Shown: positions 1 through 8,790 of the stretch, one piece after another | Layout of the letters: each line of letters begins with the position of its first letter | How positions within the stretch are numbered: position 1 is the stretch's first letter | NCBI GenBank assembly: GCA_012031145.1 | Contig: JAAUUH010000006.1 | Location: forward strand, 1-57,515 | Reading direction: 5' to 3' | Source of the DNA: Oscillatoriales cyanobacterium SM2_2_1 | GTDB taxonomy: Bacteria > Cyanobacteriota > Cyanobacteriia > Pseudanabaenales > Pseudanabaenaceae | DNA: 57,515 nt | Made by a program: the position numbers and the translations under genes | The notes under the pieces: model-generated | Told to the model about the DNA's origin: nothing | The model's input: the letters and a program-made list of their open reading frames with translations, nothing else | Database searches by the model: none

Positions 1-573
1 ATTTTACAACCGACGCCACCATCGTGTGGATGATGAACCCTACGGGGGTGGGGCAGGAATGCTGCAAAACCGGAGCCGATTTTTGCGGCGGTGGAATCTT
101 TGCCAGTGCTGCTGCCACGGGAGGTGATCTTCGTCACACCCCAGGGGGAGCCGATGCGTCAGGCACTGTTCCAGGAATTGGCGGGTCTGTCCCAGATGGT
201 GATCCTGTGCGGCAGTTATGAGGGTATTGACCAGCGGGTGTGCGACCACCTAGTCACCCGGGAGGTGTCCCTAGGAGATTTTGTGTTGACCAGTGGTGAG
301 ATTCCGACCTTGGCGCTGATTAATGGCGTGGTGCGCCTGCTGCCGGGGACGGTGGGCAAGGAGGAGTCGCTGAAAGCGGAAAGTTTTGAGATGAGTCTGC
401 TGGATTATCCCCAATACACCCGACCGGCGGACTTTCGAGGCTGGCGCGTGCCAGAGGTGCTGTTGTCGGGTAATCATCAGGCGATCGCCCGCTGGCGGCA
501 GCAACAACAGATCCGGCGTACCAGCGAACGTCGTCCTGACCTTCTATCGGACGGTGATCGGGATACCCCCTAG
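1..573 (+). CDS. trmD: tRNA (guanine-N1)-methyltransferase TrmD, 3' part, interrupted by a frameshift
   Basis: TrmD methylates G37 of tRNAs that read CNN codons, using S-adenosylmethionine, and prevents +1 frameshifting on the ribosome. The gene enters from the left edge, so its start is outside the window. Frame 2 from base 2 reads the conserved HHRVDDEPYGGGAGM segment of the SAM-binding knot domain. From base 70 the match continues in frame 1 (PEPIFAAVESLP, then LCGSYEGIDQRV and LTSGEIPTLALINGVVRLLPG, all TrmD signatures), followed by the C-terminal helical domain to the TAG at 571-573. The frame change falls in the A run at 66-69, where one more A would give the expected Q-K-P. I infer a single-base deletion, probably a sequencing error. 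Family identification is very safe; the functional state of the gene is not. Confidence 0.93.
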
Positions 574-641
574 TTTCGGCAACTCGCGCTATGATCCGGG
601 AGATTTTCAGACCCACCCACTGAGGGTGATTGAACAGAGCC

Positions 642-1786
642 GTGACGATTAGATCATCTGTGTATGCCATGATCGGGTTTGCTATCCCCACAGTTCTGGG
701 GATTTCCGGGGCGATCGCCGCCCCCCCCGCACCTACTACCTGGATCTTTCCCAGCACTGGGCTCGACCCCAGATTGAGACCCTATTGCCCCGTCTCCCTG
801 CCACCATGCTTGCTGAGCCCCATACCGGACGCTTTGCTCCCGATGAATCCCTCACCCGCGCCCATTTGGCCGTGATGCTGCAAACTTTCTTTGCCGATCG
901 CCCCACGGTGCGTCCCCGTAAAACCTTTCCTGATGTACCCCGAGGACACTGGGCCGCCGCCGCCCTCCAGTTCGCCTATGAGCGCAATCTCATGGAGGGT
1001 GATCGCACCGGGGCAATGCGTCCCGAAACGCCCATTACCCGCGCTGAGGTGCTGATGTCCCTAGCCGCGGTCCTGGATCTAAACCATGCCAAGGATATTC
1101 CTTCCAACCCTAGGGCCTACTTAAACCAGATCTACCGCGACGGCGGACAGATTCCCCAGTCCCAGCATCGGGCGATCGCCGCTCTTACCCAGCGGGGACT
1201 AGTCGTCAATTATCCCGACCCCCGCCTCCTTGCCGGTAGCACCCCCATCCGTCGAGGTGAACTGATCGCCCTGTTCTATCAGTCCCTTGCCCATCGTCAG
1301 CGGGTTCCCCCCCTCCAAACCCCCTTTGCCCTGCCTGGGGATCGCCCCACCGGGTTCACTGCCACTTCAGTCACCCCCGATGCCGGACAAGGAGGCATTA
1401 CCCGCTTGGAAATACGCATCTCCCAACGCCGAGTCTTTGCCTTTCAAGGCTCCCGTCCTCTTAAAAGTTATCCTGTGGCCGTTGGCCGTGCCGGTTGGGA
1501 AACTCCCCTCGGTCGACATCGCGTGCGGCAGATGATTGCCTACCCTGCTTGGCAAAACCCCTTTACCGGTGCTGTGATTCCCAGCCGCGACCCAGAAAAC
1601 CCCCTAGGCGATCGCTGGATTGGGTTTTGGACTAACGGCAAAGAATGGTCAGGATTTCACGGTACGCCAAATCGCAACTCGGTCGGTCAGGCAGTCTCCC
1701 ACGGCTGCATTCGCATGTTCAATGAAGACATCCGCGAATTATTTGCCCTAGTCACTAAAGACACCATCGTTGAAGTGGTGCGCTAG
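642..1786 (+). CDS. SLH-domain L,D-transpeptidase (YkuD), frameshifted near the 5' end
   Basis: Exported peptidoglycan-crosslinking or anchoring enzyme. The N-terminus (start uncertain: GTG 642, GTG 660, ATG 669 or TTG 630) is a hydrophobic signal peptide ending around GAIAAPP. After the C8 run at 721-728 the homology moves to the frame ending at 1786: RTYYLDLSQHW and further S-layer-homology repeats (DVPRGHWAAAAL, ITRAEVL), then a C-terminal YkuD domain with the catalytic motif SHGCIRM near the end. Adding one C to the homopolymer joins signal peptide and SLH domain in one frame, so a single-base deletion is likely. The stop codon overlaps the stop of the convergent M23 peptidase within CTAG at 1783-1786. 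SLH domains bind wall polymers or outer-membrane anchors; here they probably place the transpeptidase at the wall. Confidence 0.85.
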
Positions 1787-4041
1787 CGGCGAGCTAGGAA
1801 ATTCATCGGATTTACGGCACTGCCGCCGCCGGGACGAATTTCAAAGTGCAGGTGAGGCCCGGTGCTAAAACCAGTACTGCCCATCGCCGCGATCACTTGA
1901 CCTTGGGAAACCTGCTGTCCTTCGGAAACATGGACAGCATGGAGATGGGCGTAGCGGGTTACCGTGCCATCGCTGTGACGGATATCAACCATATTGCCAT
2001 AACCGCCGTCATTCCAGCCCGCGAAGACCACCTCACCCGAAGCCGCCGCCCAGATGGGGGTGCCCACCGGAGCTGCGATATCAATTCCTTGGTGAACACG
2101 CCCCCAACGCCAGCCAAAACCAGACGTAAACACACCATCGGCTGGCCAAATGAAGCCCGTTGATAACCCATAGCTATTGGCATCAGGTAGGTAGGCCGTA
2201 GCCGATAGGGACGGTAGCTCAGGAGCCAAGCGGGATCCCGTTCGAGTCACCGACGTCCCTGTGCGGGGGATTGGGTTCAGCCGGGCAGAAGCAATCCTTT
2301 GGGCTTGGCGCACCTCGGCTTCCCGCACCTTAGTCGCTAACTGCTCAACCTCTTGCTCCAGCCGTTGCACTTCAACGGAAGCCATGCGAGACTCCGTATC
2401 GAGGTCAAGGGGGAGACGAGCCTCTTGGGGTCGGGGCTGGGCAACTTCCGTTTGCTCAACGGTAGCAGTGATGGGCAACTGGGGAATGGCAGCAGCGGCG
2501 ATGCGCTGCGGCAGCTTAACATTCGACTCATCTGCGGGTTGGCTAGTGGTCGCCGCTGGAACCTGAATAGGCAGAGTAACTTGCTCGGTAGGGCGTGCTG
2601 CTGCTACTCGTTCGGGGATGACCGTTGGTACGGGACGCTCTAGGGCTGCCGGTTGACTAGGCAGTTCCCGAACTGGAACCGGACTGACGGTGGGCAATTG
2701 TTCGGTCGTAAGGGCGGCCACGCGCTCAGGTAGGGGTGCCGCCGCACTGAATTGAGGCTCACTAGCCGGGGGAACTACGGTTTCTAGCGGTGCAGCAGGG
2801 GGAAGCGTCGCTGCTGGTTCTTCGGGGCGAACCACCGATGGCAACATTGCCGTTACTGGCGCAGGAAGAATATTGGCCGCAACTTTTAGGAGGGGCTCAC
2901 TGGCTACGGGCAGCCCATCACCGGAGGTGGGAATCGACGCTGTTGCTACCAACTGCTCCTGAGCCGGCTCCGACGGCACCGTGGGTGAAGCACCACTCAG
3001 TTGCCACAGCCCATCAAGAGGCGTAACTGCCGTGGGCAGTACCATCGGTGTGGCTGCCGCCACCCGAATTGGAGCGCCTCCTACCGTTGGCACGGTGCTC
3101 GCTGCGATCGGGACTTGAACTGATTTGGGTGGCTTGTTAACGAAGGCTAGCAGCGCTTCAGGCTCGGCAACGGGGATTTTTAGATCCTGATCTAGATCTA
3201 GCCAATGGGCATTGTTCAAGCCATTGGTTGCAATGATTCGCTGCTGGGAAACCCCATAGCGACGGGCCAACATCGAAATTGTGTCGCCATTGCGTACGGT
3301 GTGGGTAATGTAGCGCTGGGTCTGCGGTTGTAGCTGGTGAGACACCAAAACCGGTTTGCCCTCCAATTCACCAAGACGACGCGCAAGGCGGTCACGTTCG
3401 GCTACTAGCTTGCGCTTAGCATGGGTCTCCTTGACCTGGAGCAGTTGGGTAACATTACCGGGGATCACTACAGGGGAATCAACGGCCAGAAATTCATCGG
3501 AGTCAAGGGCCGAAAATCGAGCAATCTCACCACGGGAGACATTGTAATAGGCGGATATGCTTTCGAGGGTATCGCCCGGACGAACCCGATGCACTAGTCC
3601 AGATACCGGAGGAATGTAGAGCTTAATTCCGGGTTGGATATCGGTGCGAGCGTTGATGCCATTGGATGTGGCAATGACGGCAGCATCTACTTGATAAACT
3701 TGGGTCAACTTCCATAGGGTCTCATTCTCCTTGACCTCATGAACGACAACCCCACGGGGTGCTTCCCAGTCTCCGGCAGCGATCGCGGCCCGGGCTTGTT
3801 CATACTTGTGGTCTTGGTTCTGAGAAAGCGCTTGGGTAAGGGTGCGGCTTGAGGGGACGACAGGGGTAACGGCTTGCTCATGCCCCACTTGATTGCTAAG
3901 CAATAACCCAGCGGTAGTAAGGGAGATTGTGAATCCTACAGTGGCTAGGGAGCGGCGAATATGGGTAGAACTTTGATGTTGCCGAAGAGCCAGGGTACTC
4001 TTGGGCTGGTAGACATCCTTAGGCAAAGTCATTCTTCTCAA
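1783..4041 (-). CDS. LysM-repeat M23 family metallopeptidase (NlpD-like cell-wall hydrolase)
   Basis: A 752-residue envelope protein that probably cuts peptidoglycan cross-bridges or activates amidases. There is a membrane/signal segment at about residues 32-50 and three LysM domains (about 99-144, 150-193, 246-290), each starting with a V(R/K)xG/NDT-like pattern. A long Pro/Ala/Val-rich linker (about 300-600) contains a short coiled coil, and the C-terminal M23 domain runs from about 629. Zinc ligands are visible as H650 and D654 (HQGID) and the GPHLHFE motif (H730, H732), so the peptidase looks catalytically complete. The start is debatable: a TTG at 4041-4039 lies 5-6 nt after a good AGGAG, while the ATG three codons downstream (4032) is too far from it. 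The divergent upstream region holds CRP-like palindromes. Confidence 0.9.
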   Translation of the reverse strand: MRRMTLPKDVYQPKSTLALRQHQSSTHIRRSLATVGFTISLTTAGLLLSNQVGHEQAVTPVVPSSRTLTQALSQNQDHKYEQARAAIAAGDWEAPRGVVVHEVKENETLWKLTQVYQVDAAVIATSNGINARTDIQPGIKLYIPPVSGLVHRVRPGDTLESISAYYNVSRGEIARFSALDSDEFLAVDSPVVIPGNVTQLLQVKETHAKRKLVAERDRLARRLGELEGKPVLVSHQLQPQTQRYITHTVRNGDTISMLARRYGVSQQRIIATNGLNNAHWLDLDQDLKIPVAEPEALLAFVNKPPKSVQVPIAASTVPTVGGAPIRVAAATPMVLPTAVTPLDGLWQLSGASPTVPSEPAQEQLVATASIPTSGDGLPVASEPLLKVAANILPAPVTAMLPSVVRPEEPAATLPPAAPLETVVPPASEPQFSAAAPLPERVAALTTEQLPTVSPVPVRELPSQPAALERPVPTVIPERVAAARPTEQVTLPIQVPAATTSQPADESNVKLPQRIAAAAIPQLPITATVEQTEVAQPRPQEARLPLDLDTESRMASVEVQRLEQEVEQLATKVREAEVRQAQRIASARLNPIPRTGTSVTRTGSRLAPELPSLSATAYLPDANSYGLSTGFIWPADGVFTSGFGWRWGRVHQGIDIAAPVGTPIWAAASGEVVFAGWNDGGYGNMVDIRHSDGTVTRYAHLHAVHVSEGQQVSQGQVIAAMGSTGFSTGPHLHFEIRPGGGSAVNPMNFLARR

Positions 4042-4119
4042 AACTTACTCCTCATTAACAACTTCACATCACTTAGAATCAAAAGCCTGTGAATCGCTGA
4101 CGTGTGAGAGCCAACACTG

Positions 4120-4135
4120 TGTGATGCAGATCACT
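4120..4135. promoter_or_regulatory. CRP-like (cAMP receptor protein) binding site
   Basis: The sequence TGTGA-TGCAGA-TCACT matches the CRP/SyCRP1 consensus TGTGA-N6-TCACA at nine of ten conserved positions. It lies about 80 bp upstream of the M23 peptidase start on the minus strand. Further TGTGA words occur at about 4089 and 4103. Direct cAMP-CRP control of this wall hydrolase is an inference. Confidence 0.5.
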
Positions 4136-4161
4136 GGAAACACTACCTTAGTTTTTTTTGA

Positions 4162-4180
4162 TTCACAAGTTCATTGTGAA
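4162..4180. repeat. 19-bp perfect inverted repeat TTCACAA-N5-TTGTGAA
   Basis: Seven-base arms with a five-base spacer, about 130 bp upstream of the minus-strand M23 peptidase gene and next to the CRP-like site. The arms contain the same TCACA/TGTGA words but in the inverted order. It could be an operator for a dimeric regulator or part of a composite CRP site. No T-run follows on either strand at the right distance, so a terminator is unlikely. Confidence 0.45.
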
Positions 4181-4567
4181 CACCAAAATCACGTCTTTTG
4201 TGCATTACTGTAGCTCGGCAATCAAAACGCACAGGAAATAATTATTTGTCAACCCATGTTTTTTGTCGTTTCTTTGGATATTCGCCCATTTTCTTGCGTT
4301 TTGAGGTGGGACAGTCCCGAGGTGAATGTGTGTTTTTTAAGATTTTTTTAGGAATTTTGCCAAGAATTTATCCATTAAATAGGCATTTATACGCCATTGT
4401 GCGGTTCTTGGAGCGCGATCCGGTTTCGCATCCTTGAATGAATAAATGTCGATTCCCTCGCGCGATCGCCATTTTTCTCTCTTATGCTTCCATTTTCTCC
4501 TTCTTTTTTGTCTGAAATTTTCTTTGGAGCCAATTGGCGGAAAGTTCACCAAAGTTATAAACCTTAA

Positions 4568-4665
4568 TGGTTGCGACGCCCTAGGGCACCGCAAATTCGA
4601 GTAACGGAATGCCCCAGCCCGGCGCTGAGGGGTATGAATCCTTTTTCGCAAAGGGTGAAGAAGTC
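4568..4665 (+). promoter_or_regulatory. Structured 5' leader, possibly a degenerate c-di-AMP (ydaO/yuaA) riboswitch
   Basis: This stretch ends about 30 nt before the GH57 gene. It contains GAGTAACGGAATGCCCCA, a GC-rich linker, then GGGGTATGAATCC, a CCTTT-loop-AAAGG hairpin and GGGTGAAG. The order resembles the ydaO core (ACGGGGGACCCA, GGGGUGAAUCC, short hairpin, GGUAGGGCGAA) as I remember it. CCCCA can pair with the following GGGG. The 3' conserved part of that family (CCGACAGCUAACCUCG) is not visible, so this may be only a look-alike or a truncated element. A covariance-model search would settle it. Confidence 0.3.
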
Positions 4666-4698
4666 ACTTAATATGAGCTAAAGATTTTAATTCCATCT

Positions 4699-6297
4699 AT
4701 GACTACCGGCTATCTTGCGCTCGTCCTCCATGCCCACCTTCCCTACGTTCGCCATCCTGAGAGTGATTACGTTCTTGAGGAGGAGTGGCTCTACGAGGCA
4801 ATTACCGAAACCTACATCCCCTTGTTACGGGTCTATGAGGGCTGGCGGCGTGATGGCATTGATTTTAAGATCACGATGAGCATGACGCCACCGCTGGTGA
4901 CCATGTTGCGTGATCCGCTGTTACAGGAGCGCTACGATGTCCACCTGCAAAGGTTGCAGGAGTTGGTGAATCTTGAAGCGGAACGGCACGCACACCACGG
5001 GCATTTGCAGTACTTGGCTAACTACTATGTCCAAGAATTCGCCGAAATCCGGCAAATTTGGCAAAAATATGACGGGGACTTGGTGCCGGCATTTCAGCAG
5101 TTTCAGAAAACAAACAACTTGGAGATTATTACCTGCGGTGCCACCCACGGCTATCTGCCCTTAATGAAAATGTATCCGGAGGCCGTATGGGCGCAAATCC
5201 AGGTTGCTGTGGAGCACTATGAGCAGAATTTCGGGAGCTTACCCAAGGGGATTTGGCTGCCGGAATGCGCCTACTACAACGGTTTGGAGCGGATGCTAGC
5301 AGATGCAGGGCTGCGATATTTCCTGACCGACGGCCATGGCATTCTTTATGGGCAGCCGCGGCCTCGCTACGGCACCTACGCGCCAATTTTCACTGAAACC
5401 GGGGTGGCTGCCTTTGGGCGCGATCATGAGTCGTCGCAACAGGTGTGGTCGTCCCAAGTGGGTTATCCCGGGGATCCGGTGTACCGGGAATTTTATAAGG
5501 ACTTGGGCTGGGAGGCGGAATATGAGTACATCAAGCCCTTCATCATGCCTAATGGTCAGCGGAAAAATACGGGGGTGAAATATCACAAGATTACGGGTCG
5601 AAATCTGGATCTAGGGGCAAAGCAATTCTATGACCCCTACTGGGCCCAGGAGAAAGCAGCAGAGCATGCGGCAAATTTTATGTATAACCGGCAGCGGCAG
5701 ATTGAGTACCTCAATCAGATGATGGGGCGATCGCCTGTGGTGGTGTCCCCCTACGATGCGGAACTATTTGGGCACTGGTGGTATGAGGGTCCTTGGTTCA
5801 TCGACTTTTTAATGCGCAAGGCTTACTACGACCAGAAGGTATACCGGATTACCCATTTAGCAGACTATCTGCAGGAAAACCCCACCCAACAGATTTCCCG
5901 TCCTGCGCAGTCGAGTTGGGGGTATAAGGGGTTCCATGAGTACTGGCTCAACGAGACCAACGCTTGGGTCTATCAGCATTTGCACAAGGCAGCGGTACGC
6001 ATGATCGAGCTGGCCCATCGGGAACCCGCAGACGAATTAGAATGGCGGGCGCTCAACCAAGCGGCACGGGAATTGTTGTTAGCGCAGTCATCGGACTGGG
6101 CATTTATTATGCGTACGGGAACAATGGTGCCCTATGCAGTGCGGCGAACCCGATCGCACCTGATGCGGTTTGACAAGCTATATGAAGACATCCTTAGCGC
6201 CAAGATTGATTCCGGCTGGCTAGAAAAGATCGAGTACATCGACAATATCTTTCCGGAGGTGAACTACCGCGTGTACCGCCCCCTGGCTGCATCCTAG
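4699..6297 (+). CDS. 1,4-alpha-glucan branching enzyme, glycoside hydrolase family 57
   Basis: Introduces alpha-1,6 branches into glycogen, or acts as a related alpha-glucan transferase, in the cytoplasm. At 532 residues it has the usual length for the cyanobacterial GH57 branching enzyme. It starts with the family N-terminus GYLALVLHAHLPYVRHPE; the putative nucleophile is E189 in GIWLPECAYYNG and the acid/base is D353 in SPYDAELFGHWWYEG. The C-terminal helical domain (from about residue 400, with a WALNETNAWVY-like segment) completes the fold. The ATG at 4699 is the first codon of the conserved start. The gene follows the structured leader at 4568-4665 and is followed by sqdX. Cyanobacteria normally also carry a GH13 GlgB, so the exact polysaccharide role is uncertain. 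Confidence 0.9.
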   Translation: MTTGYLALVLHAHLPYVRHPESDYVLEEEWLYEAITETYIPLLRVYEGWRRDGIDFKITMSMTPPLVTMLRDPLLQERYDVHLQRLQELVNLEAERHAHHGHLQYLANYYVQEFAEIRQIWQKYDGDLVPAFQQFQKTNNLEIITCGATHGYLPLMKMYPEAVWAQIQVAVEHYEQNFGSLPKGIWLPECAYYNGLERMLADAGLRYFLTDGHGILYGQPRPRYGTYAPIFTETGVAAFGRDHESSQQVWSSQVGYPGDPVYREFYKDLGWEAEYEYIKPFIMPNGQRKNTGVKYHKITGRNLDLGAKQFYDPYWAQEKAAEHAANFMYNRQRQIEYLNQMMGRSPVVVSPYDAELFGHWWYEGPWFIDFLMRKAYYDQKVYRITHLADYLQENPTQQISRPAQSSWGYKGFHEYWLNETNAWVYQHLHKAAVRMIELAHREPADELEWRALNQAARELLLAQSSDWAFIMRTGTMVPYAVRRTRSHLMRFDKLYEDILSAKIDSGWLEKIEYIDNIFPEVNYRVYRPLAAS

Positions 6298-6377
6298 GGT
6301 AAGGCGGGGATTTGTTGTGTTTTGGGGATTCGATTCCGTTAAGATTGTGCCACTGTAGCCATTTTTTGCGCCACCCT

Positions 6378-7510
6378 ATGCCCCGTGTTGCTCTGTTTAC
6401 GGAAACGTTTCTGCCCAAGATCGATGGCATTGTTACTCGCCTCAAATATAGCGTTGAATATCTAGTACGGCTGGGAAACGAGGTTTTGGTGGTGGCTCCC
6501 GACGGCGGCTGACAGAGTACTGCGGGGCGCGGGTCTACGGTGTGTCAGGGTTCCCCTTGCCGTTATATCCCGAACTGAAGCTCGCTTTACCCCGTCCGGT
6601 CATTGGTTCTATTTTGGAAGAATTTTGTCCTGACATTATCCATGTGGTCAATCCAGCAGTGCTAGGCTTGGCGGGATTGTTTTATGCCAAAGCCATGAAA
6701 ATACCGCTCCTAGCGTCCTATCACACCCATCTCCCCCAGTATTTGCAACATTACGGACTTGGGTTCCTTGAAGGGGCAATGTGGGAATTGATCAAAACAG
6801 CCCACAATAATGCGGATCTAAACTTGTGTACGTCCACGGCGATGGTTGCTGAATTGCGATCGCACGGTGTAGAGCGGCTAGACCTTTGGCAGCGAGGTGT
6901 CGATACGGTGCAGTTTCACCCCCGATTTCGCAGCTTGGAAATGCGATCGCGCCTAAGTCAAGGGCATCCTGATGATGTACTGCTGTTGTATGTGGGACGG
7001 TTGTCCGCCGAAAAGGAAATTGCCCAAATCCTTCCGGTATTGCGCTCAGTCCCCAATTGCCGTTTGGCCCTGGTGGGCGATGGCCCGCACCGTCAAGAAT
7101 TGGAACGGATCTTTGCCGGAACGACCACCCACTTTTTGGGATACCTACGTGGGGATGATTTAGCGGCGGCCTTTGCCTCCAGTGATGCGTTTTTGTTTCC
7201 ATCTCGCACCGAGACCTTGGGATTGGTGCTTTTAGAAGCAATGGCTGCCGGTTGCCCGGTAATTGCCGCTAACTCAGGGGGGATTCCCGATATTGTGCGT
7301 GATGGGGTCAATGGTTATTTGTTTGATCCAACCCAAGACCACGGGTTAACCATGGCGACGCAGAAACTGCTGGAATTGTCAGAGGTTCAAACCCTAAGGG
7401 CAAGCGCCCGCCACGAGGCAGAGCGCTGGAGTTGGGAGGCGGCTACGCGCCAGCTACAGACCTACTATGAGTCGGTGATTGCGGCGGCGCGGCAACCCGC
7501 TAGGGTTTAA
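6378..7510 (+). CDS. sqdX: Sulfoquinovosyltransferase SqdX (family 4 glycosyltransferase), frameshifted
   Basis: SqdX transfers sulfoquinovose from UDP-sulfoquinovose to diacylglycerol to make SQDG, an anionic thylakoid lipid. The ATG at 6378 begins ALFTETFLPKIDGIVTRL, the family N-terminus. The frame runs to a TGA at 6510-6512 just after VVAPDGG; the homology resumes one frame over with LTEYCGARVYGVSGFPLPLYPEL and continues to the TAA at 7510. Inserting one C at the GGC/CTG junction (6509) restores a continuous protein of about 378 residues, the normal size. The GT4 nucleotide-sugar motif is visible as SRTETLGLVLLEAMAAG. The stop overlaps that of convergent futA (TTAA). The frameshift is probably a sequencing deletion, because conservation on both sides is high. 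Confidence 0.86.
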
Positions 7511-8565
7511 CGCCAGCCTGCCCGATCCATGATCTTGAGGGCTTCGCTATTGTTTCTGCCGATGATGGCGGCGTTGAGTCGGTCTTCTTTGAACCGTCCA
7601 TAGCTGGCTAGGACAGGATCAAGCGTGACTCCAGCCCGAACGGGATATTCGTTATTGCTTTTGGCTAGGACTTCTTGGGCTTCAGCACTAACTAGATACT
7701 CAAGCAGTTGGACTGCGGCTTGTCGATTGCGCGCGGTTTTCACCACCCCAGCCCCACTGATATTGATGTGCGTTCCGCGCCCTTTCTGGTTGGGGAAAAT
7801 AACACCAATTTTCTTGGCAGCTTCCTGCTCGGCAGGACTTTTGGACTTGACCAGACGGGGGAGATAGTAGGTATTCACAAAAGTAATGTCAGCTTCCCCA
7901 GAGGCGATCGCCCGAATTTGGGCCGTATCGTTGCCGTTGGGTGGGCGGCGGAAGTTAGCGACCACACCACGGGCCCACTGCTCCGTTACCGCGGGCCCAT
8001 TAGCTGCCAAGACAGAACCTGTGAGGGACTGATTATACACATGGCTAGAGGTTCGAGAAATAATTCGCCCTCGCCACTTGGGATTGGCCAAATCTTCGTA
8101 GTTTTGGATCTCCGTTGGCAACACCCGGTCTTTGTTGTACATGATCACCCGTGCCCGTTTAGTCAGGGCAAACCAATGCCCCTCGGGTTCCCGCAGGTTA
8201 GCCGGCACTACCCGCTCCAGAATTGGCGATCGCACGGGTTGCAACAGTCCTGCTTCCTGGGCCCGCCAGAGATTGCCAGCATCAACAGTAACCAGTAAAT
8301 CTGCGGGGCTATTGGCACCCTCACTGCGAATCCTTTGAATCAATTGTGCGGCATCTGCTGAGACTATGTTGACCTTAATCCCAGTCCGGCGGGTAAAGTT
8401 TTCATAAATTGCGTTGTCAGTGTCATAGTGCCGAGCAGAATACATATTGACAACTCGATCCTGAGCCAAGACCGGCTGCTGCCACCAAAGAATTACCAGC
8501 AAACTGAGGCAGGCAAAAGCTGCTGCCCATAGCTTCCTCCGGACACGTTTTGGGATAAGGTACAT
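7507..8565 (-). CDS. futA: Ferric iron ABC transporter substrate-binding protein (FutA/IdiA type)
   Basis: Periplasmic or thylakoid-lumenal Fe(III)-binding protein of the FutA/FbpA family. An N-terminal signal peptide (basic RVRRK, hydrophobic core, cleavage near PVLAQ) is followed by the mature start VVNMYSARHYDTDNAIYENF. The adjacent tyrosines in VNTYYLPRL are the typical iron ligands of the family. The full length of 352 residues is normal. The ATG at 8565 is chosen because GAGGGAAG lies about 6-10 nt upstream; the in-frame TTG just before it is poorer. No permease or ATPase gene (futB, futC) is adjacent, as is common for cyanobacterial Fut genes. The Fur-box-like palindrome at 8649-8663 suggests iron repression. 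FutA1 versus FutA2/IdiA role cannot be told from sequence alone. Confidence 0.9.
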   Translation of the reverse strand: MYLIPKRVRRKLWAAAFACLSLLVILWWQQPVLAQDRVVNMYSARHYDTDNAIYENFTRRTGIKVNIVSADAAQLIQRIRSEGANSPADLLVTVDAGNLWRAQEAGLLQPVRSPILERVVPANLREPEGHWFALTKRARVIMYNKDRVLPTEIQNYEDLANPKWRGRIISRTSSHVYNQSLTGSVLAANGPAVTEQWARGVVANFRRPPNGNDTAQIRAIASGEADITFVNTYYLPRLVKSKSPAEQEAAKKIGVIFPNQKGRGTHINISGAGVVKTARNRQAAVQLLEYLVSAEAQEVLAKSNNEYPVRAGVTLDPVLASYGRFKEDRLNAAIIGRNNSEALKIMDRAGWR

Positions 8566-8648
8566 CAAAATCTTCCCTCATTAATGATAAATAGTCCTAA
8601 CTAGACTGCCATAAATCTCGGCAAATAAATGCTAATTTTCAATAAATT

Positions 8649-8663
8649 TGCTAATTATTCTCA
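8649..8663. promoter_or_regulatory. Fur box upstream of futA
   Basis: Read on the minus strand the site is TGAGAATAATTAGCA, matching the 7-1-7 Fur consensus TGATAATNATTATCA at 12 of 14 fixed positions, with symmetrical mismatches. It lies about 85 bp upstream of the futA ATG in the AT-rich part of the intergenic region. A downstream imperfect copy may extend it to an overlapping array. Iron-dependent repression by Fur is inferred from site and target. Confidence 0.6.
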
Positions 8664-8744
8664 TTAAAACAGGCAGTAGATTTCCCGTTGGAGCTATAGG
8701 ACATTCCGACGCCGGGTCTATGCTCCTCTCCTAGCAAGTTCACA

Positions 8745-8790
8745 GAAAAAAAGCTTTGCTTCTCGCTGACGCAGGAGAGTGGCAAAGCTA
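8745..8790 (-). terminator. Rho-independent terminator of the rpoB-rpoC1-rpoC2-DUF3352 unit
   Basis: On the minus strand AGCTTTGC (8789-8782) pairs with GCAAAGCT (8759-8752), giving an 8-bp stem. A second inner pairing TCTC/GAGA extends the hairpin, and a run of seven T follows directly. It lies about 95-140 bp past the DUF3352 stop and upstream of the futA control region. Confidence 0.75.

Larger units (their letters stand above)
4042..4698. other. 657-bp divergent intergenic region, AT-rich, with regulatory palindromes and a structured leader
   Basis: No convincing gene is present; the short ORFs lack any recognisable family or good start. The left part holds a cluster of TGTGA/TCACA words, including a near-perfect CRP-type palindrome (4120-4135) and a 19-bp palindrome (4162-4180), serving the minus-strand M23 peptidase. 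A GGGAC-A-GTCCC inverted repeat sits at about 4308-4318. The right part, just before the GH57 gene, is more GC-rich and can fold; it is described separately. Confidence 0.7.

Noticed and set aside
785-1786. An open frame starting at 785 as the true start of the L,D-transpeptidase
   Set aside because: It lacks the signal peptide and cuts the first SLH repeat, which continues upstream in the same frame to the C8 run.
4308-4318. GGGAC-A-GTCCC inverted repeat as a terminator
   Set aside because: The stem is 5 bp and the T-run lies some 15 nt away; no gene ends nearby on that strand.
4198-4437. 79-codon open frame in the intergenic region upstream of the GH57 gene
   Set aside because: Composition and sequence are not protein-like, no ribosome binding site is seen, and no family is recognised.
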